Below are positions 33,769 through 45,871 of a stretch of 64,000 nt of DNA, piece by piece. The position numbers and the translations under genes are program-made. This stretch comes from Collybiopsis luxurians FD-317 M1. Its lineage: Eukaryota > Basidiomycota > Agaricomycetes > Agaricales > Omphalotaceae. The DNA is taken from NCBI GenBank assembly GCA_000827265.1, contig KN834751.1:837977-901976 (forward strand), written 5' to 3'. Each line of letters opens with the position of its first letter. The stretch's first letter is position 1. The notes beneath the pieces were generated by a model. The model worked only from the letters and a program-made list of their open reading frames with translations, had not been told where the DNA came from and searched no databases.

Positions 33769-34422
33769 CTACGACACTACTTTTCTCGCGCATACCCAAT
33801 GAAACTTTTCTTCAAATCTTCCAACAAGCTCAACGTCAATGACATCCTCTACATCCGTCAATTCCGAACTATGATCTCCGAGTATTTTCCTATTCCCTTC
33901 TACTCCCAACCCAAATGAGTATATTGTTGCCCCGGGCTCCATCCAATCATTCCTTACAATCTCCCCATCCTCGGTCCCCAGATTGAACAGCAGCCATCCT
34001 CCGGGCTTCAACCACCCTATCATCTTTCCCAGCATAGGCTCATGTTCCTCTCTAGGGAGATGAAAGAGCGAGTAGAACGCCATCACCGCGTCGAACGACC
34101 CTTCAGGAAATTCGAGTCCTATCATGTCCCCCTGCATGAACCGGGCAGCGGGGACATGCTCCTTTGCAGGGGCTAGCTGGGCAGAAGAGATATCCACTCC
34201 GAGTACATCAAATCCTTGGTCAACCAGCTGTTGCGTTGCGGGAAGTCCAGCGCCGCATCCTAGCTCAAGGACTTTGGCACCCTTCGGTAGGGATTGGCCA
34301 AGTCTCTCGATGTACTCTGCTCGCTTTTTAGTAGGTCTCGGAGCAGCCCAGTTATGGTACTTCGGAGCTATGGCATTATAACATTGTTCGATGACTGTTT
34401 TCACGTCAATGGAAGTCGACAT
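33769..34422 (-). CDS. class I SAM-dependent methyltransferase
   Basis: About 217 residues starting at MSTSIDVKTV (an in-frame ATG five codons upstream is also possible). Motif I is VLELGCGAGLPATQ near residue 52; GVDISSAQLA holds the acidic residue that binds the ribose of SAM; MIGWLKPGGWLLFNLG is the post-motif strand. It belongs to the small-molecule methyltransferase group (Methyltransf_11/25 fold). Substrate unknown. One exon. Confidence 0.87.
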   Translation of the reverse strand: MSTSIDVKTVIEQCYNAIAPKYHNWAAPRPTKKRAEYIERLGQSLPKGAKVLELGCGAGLPATQQLVDQGFDVLGVDISSAQLAPAKEHVPAARFMQGDMIGLEFPEGSFDAVMAFYSLFHLPREEHEPMLGKMIGWLKPGGWLLFNLGTEDGEIVRNDWMEPGATIYSFGLGVEGNRKILGDHSSELTDVEDVIDVELVGRFEEKFHWVCARKVVS

Positions 34423-35230
34423 AGCGTGGGGGAGCAACTTTAAGTGGTAGTGAGATACGCCGAAAGAGTACTTATCGAGTTGAGTCGAAATGATAGGTCA
34501 CTGTCTTTGGTCACTGTCTTTGTTCTCGATTGAGCGATAGCTTCCCGTGTGAATATGTGTCGCTGAGCGTCCGTGATTCAGCGATGGATCAGCGGACAAC
34601 GGTTTTCTGCTTCATTAAACTGTAAGATGACTTGTGCGAAGAAAAGGACTTTGAACACTATAGCTGGCCGGAAAGATAAGACCTGTACAAATTTTCGGAA
34701 AGAATGACCGGCATACTGTAGAGGCATCGATAAGTTTTCGAGTAGCAAGCCCAAGCTTCACTAATCCTATACCCTTCGTACAATTTCAGTTGACTCCATG
34801 CCAGCACAGAAATTATTTCCCGTGCTGCTATGCTCCACTCTGAGACGATCGTCGAACGTAGCTTCAGATTATATGCCGAATAAGAGGGGACAGAACAGGA
34901 AGCGCTGCAGTTGTAGGCCCAAGAATTCGATATGTCCAGGCGGGTGTTGCATTAGTCACAGCTCTTCAGCAGGAGCATAACGACGGGAAGACGACGTGAC
35001 TATATGGTTGGGATAATATAGTTTATTCTCCGGGCAAAATGGAAATTTCCTCATGTTGAAGATGATCGATGATGGTTCCGCGACCTCCATTCGTCCTCGC
35101 TTCCATTGCAGTATGGACCTTCCTGCTCTTTACATACATACTTTATTATATATCGTTCAATAATTACATAGATCGTACAATTACAATCCTTAAATACGCT
35201 AAATGTTCTATGTACTAGGTCGAATACAGA
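34423..35230. other. intergenic
   Basis: Between the methyltransferase start and the long BTB gene's stop. No gene seen. The stretch from 35,120 to 35,230 is AT-rich and suits a 3' UTR. Confidence 0.5.
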
Positions 35231-38200
35231 TTACTGTGCAAGAAAACCGTTCTCGTCGTGAAGATCCTCAGGAGAATCGAAATATTCCTCGCTTCCACTG
35301 TCACTGAACGCAGAAAGATCCAGATTATTGACCGCGTCGCGAGAAGTCGCGATATGACTAGTCGAGGGTTGAGCGGCTGCCAATATTTGAGAATAGTCTT
35401 TGTCGTCTCCCTTGCCAGTAGAGTCCAGGGCGTCACTAGTGGTCGCTAAATTGAAGGAGTCGCCAAAGCTGAAGCTGAACGAAGGGAAAAGGTCAGGTTT
35501 AACCCATCCCAACAGCTTCTCAACGGGACTTGTAGAGGAGGGTCCAACAGTACCAGCAGTTGGAGATTGCAAAGACGTGTCAAGGACAGGTTCAGCAGGT
35601 GGCGTTGTCGTGTTATCCTCAGCAGTATCATAGCTCGTGTTCGGGTCATCCGAGTCGCCCGATTCGTCGTCTGATGGAGGAGGATTCGTAGAATCTACAC
35701 TCCCTGCCGCTCCGGGCTTTCCCAAATGTTCGTCAGACTTGGCCTGAGTATCTACGGGCGGAAGGGCGCTATTTGAAAGGGTGGGTGTTGTGACGTCGTC
35801 AGAACACCCAGTAATATCTGCTTCAGCGGCCGTTGAAGGCTCGGCCTCTTTCAAAGGGCTTGAGTCGCCAGCGTTGACGGAAATCGAATCGTCTCCTGTC
35901 GTGTTCCCCGACACTGGTAATGAGGCGACTTGGTCTAAGGTAGTGGCACCTTCAGCAGGATCGAATTGTAGAAATGAAAGTTTGCTATCTTTGTCGGGAA
36001 CGGGAGGGGCGTCAGAGCTTGGAATAGCATCTGCTTCAACGGAAGCCGAAACTTGATCGTTTGGAGGAACAGCGAGGTCATTCTCGGAAGATGAAACATT
36101 TTCTCCGCCATTTGGTTGATCTTCCGACACAGACAAAACGTCGGGAACAGTGTCATCACCGGTGGCAGTGGGGACGACTGCATCTTGTTTGAGGGTGTCT
36201 AGTTGTGTTGACGCATCCTGCATACTGACAGTTTCTGTGTCTAGTCCATTGTTTGAATCTACAGCCGCAACGTCCTCCAAGCCGGATGAGGCATCTGAAT
36301 CCTTGCGCTCGTCAGACCCGGCATGAGCCAACGTCGAGTCCAAATCGCCACCGTGAGAGGTTACTTGAGCCTCATTCTCCAGGGAGACTGCGGAGGACCC
36401 CTGCGAATCAGCAGAAATCTCGACAGAACCAGCATTCACAACTACATCCGGGGACACAGGTTGAGCATCGAAGGTCAAGATTTGCGGCGAATCAGCCGCA
36501 AGCTGGGAAGAACTTGAGTTTACGTCCGAGGACTGGGTTTCAGATGAGAAAGGATTCGAGGAGTTGACATCCGGATCACTGGACGGGTCAGGAAGAGCCC
36601 CCTGGACTACTGCGCTGGAGTTGTCGGAGATAGCAGGCTCGCTGCTCCCAGCTTCCAAGACCCCCACAACTTCGTCCTTATGCTCCTCAAGTGCAGATTG
36701 CTTAGAAGCGATAGTAGGAGTCAATGTCTCGTCTTCAGAGGAAATTGTCGGAGGTCCAGTAGGCTGGGCAACCGATAGTTGCGCGTCGTCAACAAAATCT
36801 TGGGCGGTGGGAATGCTAGCCTCCTGGGAACCGTCTGTACTGCTTCCAGATGTCAACGCCTCGGAAGATTGCTTCGTATCCGGCTGGTTAATATCGCCAG
36901 TCACATCCTGCTCGATCAGTGAACCGACCTCGCCTGGAGTATTGACAATCGCTTCGTTTGAAGCTGCCGCTTGATCAATATCATTAACAGCCAAGTTAGT
37001 GATGATAGTATTCTCAGCTTTTGGCTCGTTTTCCAAAGAAGAATCAGCCGTCGAGCTCAGTTCATCCAGTGAAGTACTCAGGGCTGCAACAGTAACTGGA
37101 CTTTGGTCCTCGGCTAGTGGGGAGGGAGAAGGGAGCTGTTCGGAGATGGAGGGCTCGTCGGAAGAGGCGGCTGGAGTCGAGGAATCGGAACCACAATCCA
37201 GGGTAGAGCCAGTAGTTAAATCACCCTTGTCCAATACCGTTTCTTCGGGTACAGCTTTGATGTCTCCGAACGTATTGGCAACGGACTCTTCTTGCTGCTC
37301 CTCCAAGCTATCACTCGAGGCAACAGCTGATGCTGATGCTGTATCCTGCGGAGAGGAAACCGAGAACATCGTGTCTCCTCGAGCAGCATCCAAAATTGTT
37401 TCGTCTCCACCAACATATCCCTTCTCATCCTGCCGCTCGTTCCTTACGACATCATCCTTCCTCGGCTCGTGCTTTTCATCAGTCATTTCAGTCGTAAGAA
37501 TATCATGAAAATCGTCTTGTTCATTGCTATCAACGCGTGTTTCATCGTCAGAAGACCCTTCCCAAGACTCTGTACTTCCACCGAAATGATCGCCTTCACC
37601 ATCTGCATCTGCCCCCTCTACCTCTAAACTAGAATCGGATTGAGAACTAGCTCTAAGTGTGCCAATCTCATTTTCTGTTCTTGTTTTTACCACCTCGTCC
37701 GGAAGGAGTGGGGCTTCGAGGGGTGTCCACAGGGGGCTTGATGTTGGCGGCGGAGGCAAGGGTGTCTGCGCTTCCGTTTGCGTTCCCGTTGGTGGTCCCG
37801 TTTGTGTCCTCGTCGCGAGCTGTATCGGTAGGGGACTGCGTGGAGAAGAGGTTACCGAGACGGCCGCTGATACCACCTCCACTTGAAGTGTTGGGTGCAC
37901 CTGTGGACCGAATAAATGCAAATCAGTATAGTCTGGACTGGCATTGGCATCTGAATGGATCACCAATCCACCTGTAGTAGCCTTCTTCGCATCCTCGTCG
38001 GCATTCTTGCCCTTTGCCAATTCCTCGGCATCCTTGGGGCTCTCTTCACTCGTGGCGGCGATGGTGGTATCGGGAGTGCTGTTGTCGGTGGATACTGGCG
38101 GCGTATCCACTGAAGAAGTGGTGGAGCCCCAAGGGTTAGCTGTCTTGGCCGACTTGGCAACCGTGGAAGTCCCAGAGCCCCAAGCCGTCGTTGGCTTCGT

Positions 38201-39233
38201 AGTCGTGGAACCAGCAGAACCTAGGGTACTGGTTTTTGCAGCAGTAGTGGAGGTTGACTCGGATTTACCGGCAGACCCGGCAGCAGGGGTAGAAGCGTTG
38301 GTGGGAGGCTTCGTGGGAGGCGCTGGAGGCTCTTGCCCAACGGAAGAAATCGGCTTCACAGTCAAAGAAGATTTGATTGACTCCTTCTGTCCAATAGCCG
38401 GAGGCCTAGGGGGCTCGTCTTCGCGCGGTGGCTCAGAGTATTCAGGAATTTCGAACAAATTCATGATTAAACTCTGCATCTCTTCAGGTGGGAGTTCCAC
38501 CTGGGTAGACTTTCGAGTTCCATCGTCAGCAGGAGATGCACGAGCAAGTTCTCGAGCCCGGAAAATTTTGATTGTGGTTTCCATACCCAGTTCCAAGCCT
38601 TCCTCCAGTGTGAGGGGCTCTTTTCTGGCTGTCAATGCAGCATACCGATGGAGAAGAAGCCCCCGGTCGATTTCAAATTTGTGGTACGCCACTATACGGT
38701 CGATATCCGGCATCTCTAGCCTCTCTATCTCTCTCGTAGCGAGTTTCATTACTTCATGGAACCCCCACCCGTGGGCAAGTTCCATGATAGCAACCCAATC
38801 GTCGACTCGAGCCTTGTACAATGAATATTTACTGTGATCTCAGTTAGAAATCAGATATCCTGCAAAAGTATTTTGTCATGCTCACGGGTTGTAGAAGACC
38901 CAGAGTAACTTCGCAAAATTGGCGGCCTTGACATTATCCAAAACAATAGCGGTTGACTCGGAAGTCCCTTGTCGAGTCGCACCAGGAGAAGCGGGGGTTG
39001 CCAGCTGAGTCTTGAAAAACTGACTCTCGCGTTCGAAAAAGTATCTGTGCACTCGGAAATGATTCTGCTCAATCTAAGCGATATGAAAAAGCGTCAATAA
39101 CAAGGTATAACGGACTCGTGGAGCGCAGTCAACGAACCAAGAAGAAAAGATCACCTCCGGTGAGGTAGTATTCTTCATGACGGCGTAAAGCCGTGAAACC
39201 TTCCGCAGAGTCGGAAGACTGGTGAGAATACAT
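35231..39233 (-). CDS. BTB/POZ protein with about 1,000-residue acidic Ser/Thr-rich tail
   Basis: Three exons joining in phase (39233-39138, 39073-38886, 38831-35231) give 1,294 residues. N-terminal BTB: YYLTGGDLFFL, FRVHRYFFERESQFFK, IVLDNVKAANFAKLLWVFYNP, then a helical segment (WGFHEVMKLATREIERLEMP). After about residue 260 the protein is almost all Ser, Thr, Asp, Glu, Pro, Ala and Val, with few Lys or Arg: a long, strongly acidic, probably disordered tail with many potential phosphosites. It is paralogous to the BTB gene at 29,589. The intron positions match, so the two probably arose by duplication and the tail was gained or lost afterwards. Confidence 0.85.
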
Positions 39234-40174
39234 ATCTAGAAGACAAGAAGAATAAAAAACTCGTTCGTCCTGCTGAGCGAACGGCTGGGTATACGTGGTT
39301 GATGAATATGGGGGGATGTGAAAAGAAAAAAACTGGAATTTGAGAATATTTCAACCCAATCGTCGGCTAAAGTACACGTGTAGAACACATGTTTCCAACC
39401 GGTATTCCTGCAATATCGGGAGAGACGTTCTTTGTCTTTTTAAATAAACTTTCCGTTCGATCAGACGTCTGCTTTCATCAAAATTGCCCCGGCCCTGCAG
39501 TTTGAAAGCCGTCATGCTGGCAGGTCGTGCCTCGAGGTAATCGTGGTAAAGCACTTGAGTAATCTTCGTTGCTGGAAGAAAACGCAAGCAGGCTAAAGCA
39601 GTTTGCTGCAACGCGGCTAAGACGCATAGCTTTAATGATCATGGCACTAGAAGGAAGTTGAGCGCTGCGGAAGCAAATTTTAGCCGAGAACCGGCGACTT
39701 TGTTCGAGTAAGCGCCGCAATTTTCTTTTTTGCTTTGACTTGGCTTTGACATAAACTTGCATGCAGGCTTGCCTCGTGTATTGCGCCGCCATTTGCACGT
39801 ATTCGGACTACCTTTCTTCACTCCCCCAAATCGCGGCTTCCTCCTCATTGTCTCAAGCCAAACACCATCACCCAATCAATACAGCTTCCGAGCTCGAGCA
39901 GTGGTATTAGTCTCGTCTGGAAAACGAACTCAGAGTCTTTGAATGCCAATTGATGACAAGGGCAACCTGGGAATTTCCAAGATTACGGATGCAAAAGTCG
40001 CTACATGCGCAGACTAATCACGGAGACGAGGACGTCGAGAACAGTTTCTTGAAACACGATGCACCTTCAAAGCACATCTCTTTGCGTTGAATCTCGGATT
40101 CCAGCGAACTCCGCTTGAACTCCAAAGCACTTTCCAAAACGGGGACCAACAAGTGAAGTCTCGTAGACTGTCGG
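39234..40174. other. intergenic
   Basis: Promoter side of the long BTB gene and 3' side of the next minus-strand gene. No domain or exon chain recognised. Confidence 0.5.
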
Positions 40175-41836
40175 TCAGTGATCAAGGGATTGTGGATCTA
40201 CGAGTCTGATTGCCTGCGGATCGGGGTGGACGGTATGTTGTCTAGGTTTGAGGGCTCTTTGTGGTACATTCGGATGCTGCAACCAAATATCCTTTCCGCT
40301 TTTGAGATCTTTGACAAATGTGCGATCATAGTCAACGCATTTCATGCGGATAACACTAAGATGCTACGCGACGTTGAACAGATTGAGTGGCAAGCTGGAA
40401 AGATTGGCTCGTTGACGAACCTCATCCCCGTTTACAAAAGCATCGATAACATCTTGCGCATCGAGGTGTACGTGCTCTGCATCAATAGCAGGGGAAGAAT
40501 TTTTTTCGCTGACACTCTCATTCGGGTTGAATGGAATACCGTACTTGCGTGATTGGATGCGATTACGCATCAAAGTCAAGTCACCCTCTAGCTTCTGGGA
40601 TAGGGCGATCTTTGACCATCTCTCCTGACTCTACGGGCATAATGAGTGTATCTTCTCAAAAAAGGATCCAAAATTACCGTCCTAACCTTTCGCGGTTGTT
40701 TCGAAAACTGTTCGGCAGACATCTTACCGCACATCTCCAATTCGTATTCTCCTGCATAAAACCAAACACAAGGATGATCTTTTTCGCGTTTCCGATAGCT
40801 CATGAAGAAGCTGAGAGGTCCCATCTTCATGATATCCCCCCGAGCGGTCACAATGATCCCAGGATCCCCCGGTTTTGCTGGAAGATTTAAGTGATCTTCA
40901 AAGAAGAGGAATAGCAAAACACGTTCGCGATCGCGTTGAGAATCAGAAGATGACGAAGGGTTAATGATGTATATCAGGTTGAGATCGACGTTATCGTCTA
41001 GTACCGTAAAAGGCACGCAATAATTAGTTCTAGCGTGGTTACCGACGTTGTAGGGGATGATTTCGCTCAAAAATGAAGCAACAACGACACTCCAAGAAAC
41101 TTCCGACCTTTGAGCTGCGGGTTCGATCAGACGTAGATTGTCCTTAAAGATGGCAGTAGCCTTCCCATTCAGCCAACGCTGGCGACGAAAATTATGATCA
41201 GCTTACCGAAATCAACGATCGAGGGCGTGCTCGTACATCATTCCCTCCAACCAAGCTACCCTAAGGAGGCTCTGGTCAACCAATTATAGCGGTTGGTAAA
41301 ATCGACTTACTGGGGGCAAAGATTTGGCAAATAGATGCAGATCATGCTGCGTTTGAGGAAGAGGCAATGCCCTGAGTGGTCGTTCTGGGACGTCCCCATT
41401 CGCGCCAATGAGATGAGCTAGAGAAGAAGCCTGAGAGTAGAATGGATTTAACACCTGGAGCTTATGTTCAGTGCATCGTTTCAAGTGCATCCATATAAAC
41501 CCACATATAGCTCGGGGGAAGTCATTCTGAATAAGCTGAATTCTTTCTGGTTTAATTCCTCGCAGATAGAGTCGTTGACGGTAGACTCCTCGCTGTCGTT
41601 GCTGCTCTGGTAAGATAGGATTCCTGCCTCCCTAGAAGTCGAACCTGGTGTGATTGGCGGCTTTGCGGATCCTGAGACCTTAGCTTCTGTGAACAGAGCC
41701 ACGTCGATCTGAAAAACGGATTGTATTTGCAGTTGAACACTGGCTACTGACTTACAGTGACTCGTTGAGATAGATTATGGTGCTTTTCAGTGTCTTCGTC
41801 GTGACTAGTAGACGCATCAACCGCCTGTATCATCAT
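40175..41836 (-). CDS. uncharacterised basidiomycete protein (DUF6697-like), shorter paralogue
   Basis: Multi-exon minus-strand gene. The first exon opens with two Met codons (41,836) and MIQAVDASTS. An RGIKPERIQLIQNDFP/ICGFIWMHL block follows near 41,480-41,560, then the core domain at 41,060-40,690 (KPGDPGIIVTARGDI, CVWFYAGEYELE). Helical segments come next (MRNRIQSRKYG, LDAQDVIDAFVNGDE) and a last exon MKCVDYDRTFVKDL to the stop at 40,175. All late blocks have counterparts in the gene at 42,363-45,750. I believe the core is the domain known as DUF6697 in mushrooms, but the name is from memory. Exon borders are approximate. No biochemical role is known to me. Confidence 0.6.
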
Positions 41837-42362
41837 GGATCTCTTTCGTTGCTCCGAATATAACGAGAAATTTTGGTGAAGAATTTGAGTACTATTCTCG
41901 ACTTTGACTCTGAAGTCTTGGGACTGACAGATTCGTCTGCCGTGATCTCTGGGTGTATGGGCTTGTAGAGAACAGGCGACAGACCTTCATTGAATCAGTA
42001 AATGAATAGTTTTGTTAATTACTATGAGGCAAGGGAAACTACCTTGACAATTGCAGCTATCTCGTTTTCTTCAAGAGTTTGAGAATCTTTCTAGGCCAAA
42101 AACACTGATTTGCGCTGAATAGCCTGATGAGGATGAAGCATTTGTACGAGACGTGAGGAAAATCCACGGTCGTTGCCGAGAATCTGAGAGTCAACTTCGA
42201 AATGTTAAAACTGCCGAATTCGGCAACATGAGCGCAAAAAAGCCAACAATTTACAGTAAACTACAGATACAATACATACAACATCGGTAGGTTAAATCAG
42301 AAGTAATATTATAGTGTAAATCAAAGCAGATCGTTTAAACCAATTCCTCAGCTCCCTGATAA
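41837..42362. other. spacer between tandem paralogues
   Basis: 526 bases separating the start of the shorter paralogue from the stop of the longer one; no gene seen. Confidence 0.5.
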
Positions 42363-45300
42363 TTAACCATCCGGAGCATTGTACTCAGAGTCTTCAGCTC
42401 CATCAGACTCAGAGTCCGAAACCGAAGGTACCCACCGCAAAGATTTCCGTGGGCGGGTTGAGCGACGAGGTCCAGAGGCAGAGGAAGAAGGCTCTTCCTC
42501 AACTCCACTACTGTTTGCAACGGGAGGAGGGTCTTTAACATCCAAGTTTGTGTTGCTTCTTGACCTCCTTCGGCCCTCCCCTTGCTGAGAAACTGTGGCT
42601 TTTGCATTTGTGACCGTCCAGATATCATTCTGTTCCTTCATGTGCTGGACAAATGCGTGATCATAGCCAATGCATTTCATCATGATTAGATTCAAATGCT
42701 GCAGAAGAGGGAAGGTTTACAGTCAGAGATGAAAGAGATCGACAATATGTACCGTACATACTTCCTCTCCATTAATGAAAGCATTGATATAATCTTGCGA
42801 TACAAGATGGCCGGGCTTTGGAGTGCCCGATTTAGCTTTGTTCTCATTCTTGATCTTGCTCTGCTCGTTGGCAATGTTTTGATCGGTTAACGGAAGCTTG
42901 TGCTTTCGCAGGTAGATGCGAGCACGCATCGATGACCAGACATCTCGCTTCATCGTATGAAGACAGTCTGCCCAATTTTGTTGAGTCTAGAAATATTTTG
43001 TAAGTAAAAGCTCACAGAAACAAGCAGTACCAATATAAAGATCAAAATTTGACAAGCACTGACCATGTGCGGAAGTTGCGAAAACTGCTCTCCAGTTAGC
43101 ACTCCGCTTTCTTCCAATATATACTCTCCAGCGTAAAGCCAGAGGGCGGGAGACTTTCGCCCACTACATTTGATAAAAACGGTAATCGGCTGGATTTCGA
43201 GAATGTCTTTTCGAGCAGTCAAGATAATACCGGGATTGCCTGGTCCAGTCGGAAGATTTGGGTTCGCTTCGAGCAATGGAAAGAGAATAGGTCGTCTCTG
43301 TGAGTGATCCGTAGGGTTGTTTTCTGGCTTCATAATGGCTATGAATGAGCCTGTGTTGATTTCGTAATGATGATTGAGGAACCTGCGCGCAACACCGAAA
43401 GTCATGTCTGGAGCGGGATCGATTTTGATGCAAGGAATATTCGCCAGAAAAGTGGCAACCGTCTGGTCCCAAAGAGGGTCGGCCGCCATTGGAGACTGCT
43501 GAGATGCGCGGGTTTTGGCTTTTGCGCTCTGGTCAAACCGGATCCCCGTCATTTCACCATTCGAATTCACAAAGGTAGCGAAAATTTACCTTTTGTCGAG
43601 AAACGGCTGCTACATGCTTCCCATTACCTTCAACGGAGAGGGTCTTTTCCTTAGTAATCTAGGTGTATATTTTGGAGAAGTAGCATATCGGGTTAGAAAA
43701 ATGAATTACCTTCGCAAAGCGACCGGAGCGTCGATCAGCACGCCCATCTGTTTCTCCGTCGTTCGGAAGTCCTTTCGCGGCATTCAAGTCACCGCCCTCC
43801 AGGTTCTGTAAATCTTTCAGCCTGCAAGGAATAAAACTATAAATGAAAAATGCCTACAGGTGAAGCGGAAGTCAGTGCGGTCTTACTATCCCCTGTAAAG
43901 TTTGCCGGAACGGCATGGTCATCTCTTTCTCCGTCGCCTAGGTCTTCCGCTGCATTCGAGTCGCTGGCTCCTGGAAACTTTGGATCTCTCAGTCAACAGG
44001 GACAAGGTTGCAGACCGAAAATGAAAAAATACTTACAGATGAAGTAGGAGCCGTTGTGGGTCTAGTGATTTGCGCAAAGTTTGCCGGGACGGCACGATCA
44101 TCCGTTTCTCTGTCGCTTGGAAGTTCTTTCGCCGAATCCAGGTCGCAGCCTTCTGGAACCTTTTTACCTTTTAGCGTGCGAGAAAGGAGAATACAAAACA
44201 AAAGTGCTCACGCGTGAAGTAGTAGCCGGTGTGGATTGAGGATCTTGGCTCAGCTTTTCCGTCTGTTGTATCTGGATGTGATTGAGGTAAGAGCGACAGC
44301 TGCATGAGTGAAACTTACCTCTTGAAGTCGCTCTGGAACAATCAGATTAGCAACCATCTTCATCTGCACATCGTGATCATCACTGAACAGGCCCTCAGAA
44401 GGAGAAGAGGTACGAGAAGAAAGGATTTGTGGCGGCACTGTTATTCTTTCTTCATTGTTGCAACCAGCAGTAGATGAGGATGTAGAAGCTGTAAATGATG
44501 ATGTGAAAGTTTTGTGTGGAGGGGAAGAGCAAGTAGCAGAAGGGTCCGAGGGTGAGGTTAGGGAAGGAGCAGCGTCAAGGGTGAATAATCCATGGTTCGC
44601 AGAGGAATGATCGGACTTGAGAATAGGACCGGATTGTAGCAGATGCGAAAAAAATGCTGCAGCCGACGGAGATGCGAAGGAAGCCTCGAAATGAGGCGCA
44701 GGAGAAATGGGTGGTGCAAGTGACGGTAACGATGGCAAGTTCAAATCCTGACTGATTATGGCTATGGGCAATGGAACCTAAAGGGAGACATATGTCAGAT
44801 GCGAAATTTGTCGCAAGTATGTGTCTATAAGAGCCGTACCGAAGTTCTGCTCGCGCATGAGGACACATCAGATCGATTGTGGTTTTGCCCTTGCTGCTGA
44901 TCCTGTCGCGAGAGAACGAGTCCCGAGTGATTTCGGCCGATTTCACTTTTCTCCTTTGACAAGGAACATATATCAATACAATAACTCTGACGTGAGAGTT
45001 GTAAAGACCTACCGATAAGTGGGCTGAGGACGGCGTGTGATACTCATTTGGTCCTAAACTCAGCGCCTGTATTTTTCAATAAGAGGTAAGAAGATAAATT
45101 GACAGAGCTCACCGTCGATCCCGCCACATAATTCACATCTTTCGCTTCAGTGCCACTTTCCAAAATTGTATTCTGTATGAAAATTAAATTCAAATAGAGA
45201 TTGACAGAAGGCCTATCGTACGTACCGTAGTAGAGTTCGTCGGCTCGGCTGTAATATTCACTTCCTCAAGTTTTGTTCGTTTTGGAGACCGTCTGATGGA

Positions 45301-45750
45301 TTCAACATCTGGAGACGCTCTCCGAGACCTCTTGGGTCGAATGGGTGATTGCGAGTCTCCTTGAGTTTTGATTTTCGAAATCTCATCTTCATCATCAATT
45401 GTTACAGCCTGTAAGCAACAGTTTTCATCATTAGTGGTTAAAGTGGCGCTGACTTCAAGCTCGCTTGCCTTGACATTTTCGGTTTCGACGCGACTTTGGA
45501 TGCCAATACGCGCCATTTCAACCTTGATTTTAACTAGAGCTCCTCTTGTAGAAGCCAGCTCCGTTCTTGTGTCGTTCAGATTAATTTGTAGCTGCCTGTT
45601 TCGATTGGCCTCTTCAGTTTTTTGCGTACTCAAGTGGACCAGACTCTCTTTGAGTTTTTCATTCTCAAGGCGAAGAGAATCTAGTTCTATACGATGAAGG
45701 ACGCAGTGTATACAAGACGGAGAGGGGCCATCTTCAGTTTTAGGATGCAT
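42363..45750 (-). CDS. uncharacterised basidiomycete protein (DUF6697-like), long paralogue with duplicated exons
   Basis: The ATG at 45,750 opens a CxxC-containing start (CIHCVLHRIEL) and a coiled coil (LENEKLKESLVHL), then a basic patch (RPKRSRRASPDVE) that could be a nuclear localisation signal. A Ser/Pro-rich region follows (44,770-44,250), then three homologous exons (43,710-44,159) and the core domain (43,570-43,080: GPGNPGIILTARKDI, ALWLYAGEYILE). Helical segments (MRARIYLRKHK, QDYINAFINGEE) and MKCIGYDHAFVQHM lead to an acidic Ser-rich end at 42,363. It is paralogous to the gene at 40,175. The coiled coil, basic patch and acidic tail suggest a nuclear protein; this is inference. Not every exon border was fixed. 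Confidence 0.65.
43710..44159 (-). repeat. three tandemly duplicated coding exons
   Basis: Exons 44159-44037 (123 bases), 43977-43858 (120) and 43805-43710 (96) all start and end in phase 0. They translate to related modules: VPEGCDLDSAKELPSD, FPGASDSNAAEDLGDG and NLEGGDLNAAKGLPND, each followed by an E(R/T)D(D/G)-(R/H)A stretch. The first two also share AVPANF. The introns between them are also similar (starting gtaagtattt or gtaggcattt). Confidence 0.85.
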
Positions 45751-45871
45751 GGAAGTTGGAACCGTCGGTTCAACTTAGCGGAAAAGTGGAAATTTGTGCG
45801 CACGTGGGTGTGTTGAGCCTAATTCGGCGGCTGTTGCCGGCGGAGCTCAGTACCGTCATACCGCAACCACC
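45751..45871. promoter_or_regulatory. 121-base divergent promoter
   Basis: Lies between the start codons of the DUF6697-like gene (minus) and the Qa-SNARE gene (plus), so both leaders and core promoters must fit in it. No TATA box is evident. Confidence 0.5.

Noticed and set aside
37944..38837. 297-codon plus-strand frame, and other long plus-strand frames between 35,780 and 37,980
   Set aside because: They are antisense shadows of the low-complexity tail of the minus-strand BTB gene; no domain and biased composition explain the openness.
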